Source of the DNA: Methylophilaceae bacterium
GTDB taxonomy: Bacteria; Pseudomonadota; Gammaproteobacteria; Burkholderiales; Methylophilaceae
DNA length: 6,162 bases
Reading direction: 5' to 3'
Assembly (NCBI GenBank): GCA_006844635.1
Contig: SPJO01000130.1
Location: forward strand, 1 to 6,162
How positions within the stretch are numbered: position 1 is the stretch's first letter; every line of letters starts with the position of its first letter. A program made the translations under genes and the position numbers. A model generated the notes under the pieces. It saw only the letters and a list, made by a program, of their open reading frames with translations, searched no databases and was not told where the DNA came from. Shown here one piece after another: positions 5,695 to 6,162 of the stretch.

Positions 5695-6162
5695 ATATCA
5701 TCAAATCGATTATCTACGCAGTCTGCATGAGTTGGTTTATCAATGGCAGTATGGTTAGCAGTGTGATCGCAGCCGAAAAAAATCTTGCTGATGAGCTCAT
5801 TACGCTGAATTTTCGTGAATCTTCAATCCAAGAAGTATTTGATTTTCTCTCTCGCAAAGATGAAGTCAATATTATTTTAGGTAAAGGGGTTGCTGGCAAA
5901 GTATCCGTTAACTTGTATAACACCACGACAAGCGATGCGATTTACAAGGTCGCAGAGGCTGCCGGCTATGCCGTGGAGTATCGCCAAGGTGAATATGTGA
6001 TTTTAGATTATAAAGATGCTGGTCTGGAACACCCTAGCGGAATGCTAGAACTTAGAACGTTTAAAGTACAGTATTCAAACCCTGAACAAGTGGCTCAAAT
6101 TTTATCTAAGTATGTTTCTCGTTATGGCAAAGTGACACCGCTGATTGACAGGCGAATGATTG
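5691..6162 (+). CDS. Secretin of the pilus machine (PilQ/MshL/GspD family), N-terminal part, cut by window edge
   Basis: The first 157 residues of an outer-membrane secretin; the gene runs off the window. A signal peptide spans about residues 1-27 (cleavage near VIA-A). The N0/STN-type domain spans about 37-107: ITLNFRESSIQEVFDFLSRK, then VNIILGKGVAGKVSVNLYN, then SDAIYKVAEAAGYAVEYRQG. This is the standard strand-helix pattern of secretin N0 domains. From about 119 an N1 (secretin_N) domain begins with RTFKVQYSNPEQVAQILSKY and a VTPLIDRRMI segment. No AMIN peptidoglycan-binding domain precedes N0, unlike classical PilQ and more like MshL or GspD. It starts by ATGA overlap with the pilP-like gene. 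In the family it forms the outer-membrane pore for the filament. Confidence 0.88.
   Translation, partial: MNIIKSIIYAVCMSWFINGSMVSSVIAAEKNLADELITLNFRESSIQEVFDFLSRKDEVNIILGKGVAGKVSVNLYNTTTSDAIYKVAEAAGYAVEYRQGEYVILDYKDAGLEHPSGMLELRTFKVQYSNPEQVAQILSKYVSRYGKVTPLIDRRMI

Overview
The window is a stretch of one dense, plus-strand operon for a type IV pilus-family machine. It contains the 3' end of a major-type pilin gene, a set of minor pilin genes, a PilM-PilN-PilO-PilP-like alignment complex and the start of a secretin gene. The outer-membrane secretin, the inner-membrane PilMNO-type genes and the very tight gene packing point to a Gram-negative bacterium, most likely a proteobacterium with GC in the mid-40s (estimated by eye). 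The content resembles MSHA-type pilus loci (mshC, D, O, P and mshI, J, K, L). A betaproteobacterium is plausible but is only a guess.

Layout: 1-321 is the C-terminal part of a pilin. 352-921 is a GspH/FimT/MshC-like minor pilin, 929-1378 a PilV/MshD-like one and 1380-1904 a PilW/MshO-like one. 1901-2970 holds a PilX/MshP-like minor pilin whose C-terminal half is a DNRLRE (CBM96-like) domain; its reading frame is broken at least twice and probably four times. After about 50 bases with no gene come pilM-like (3023-4144), pilN-like (4137-4742), pilO-like (4739-5317), pilP/mshK-like (5314-5694) and the first 157 codons of a secretin (5691 to the window edge). All genes are on the plus strand. Most junctions are a few bases or an overlap of a few bases, including three ATGA start/stop overlaps, so translation is probably coupled.

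How the parts would work together (family knowledge): pilins with cleavable class III leaders are processed by a prepilin peptidase and assembled into a filament. The GspH, PilV, PilW and PilX types form the initiating tip complex. PilM (cytoplasmic), PilN and PilO (inner membrane) and PilP (periplasm) link the motor to the secretin through which the filament leaves. The motor ATPases, platform protein and prepilin peptidase are not in the window.

The most interesting item is the PilX-like gene. It looks like a modular tip pilin carrying a carbohydrate-binding-type DNRLRE domain, that is, a candidate pilus-tip adhesin. In this sequence its frame is interrupted by successive shifts that all have the same sense, either real decay, on/off variation or base-calling error. 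A second point is that the PilM-like protein has changed residues in all three motifs that normally form the nucleotide pocket.
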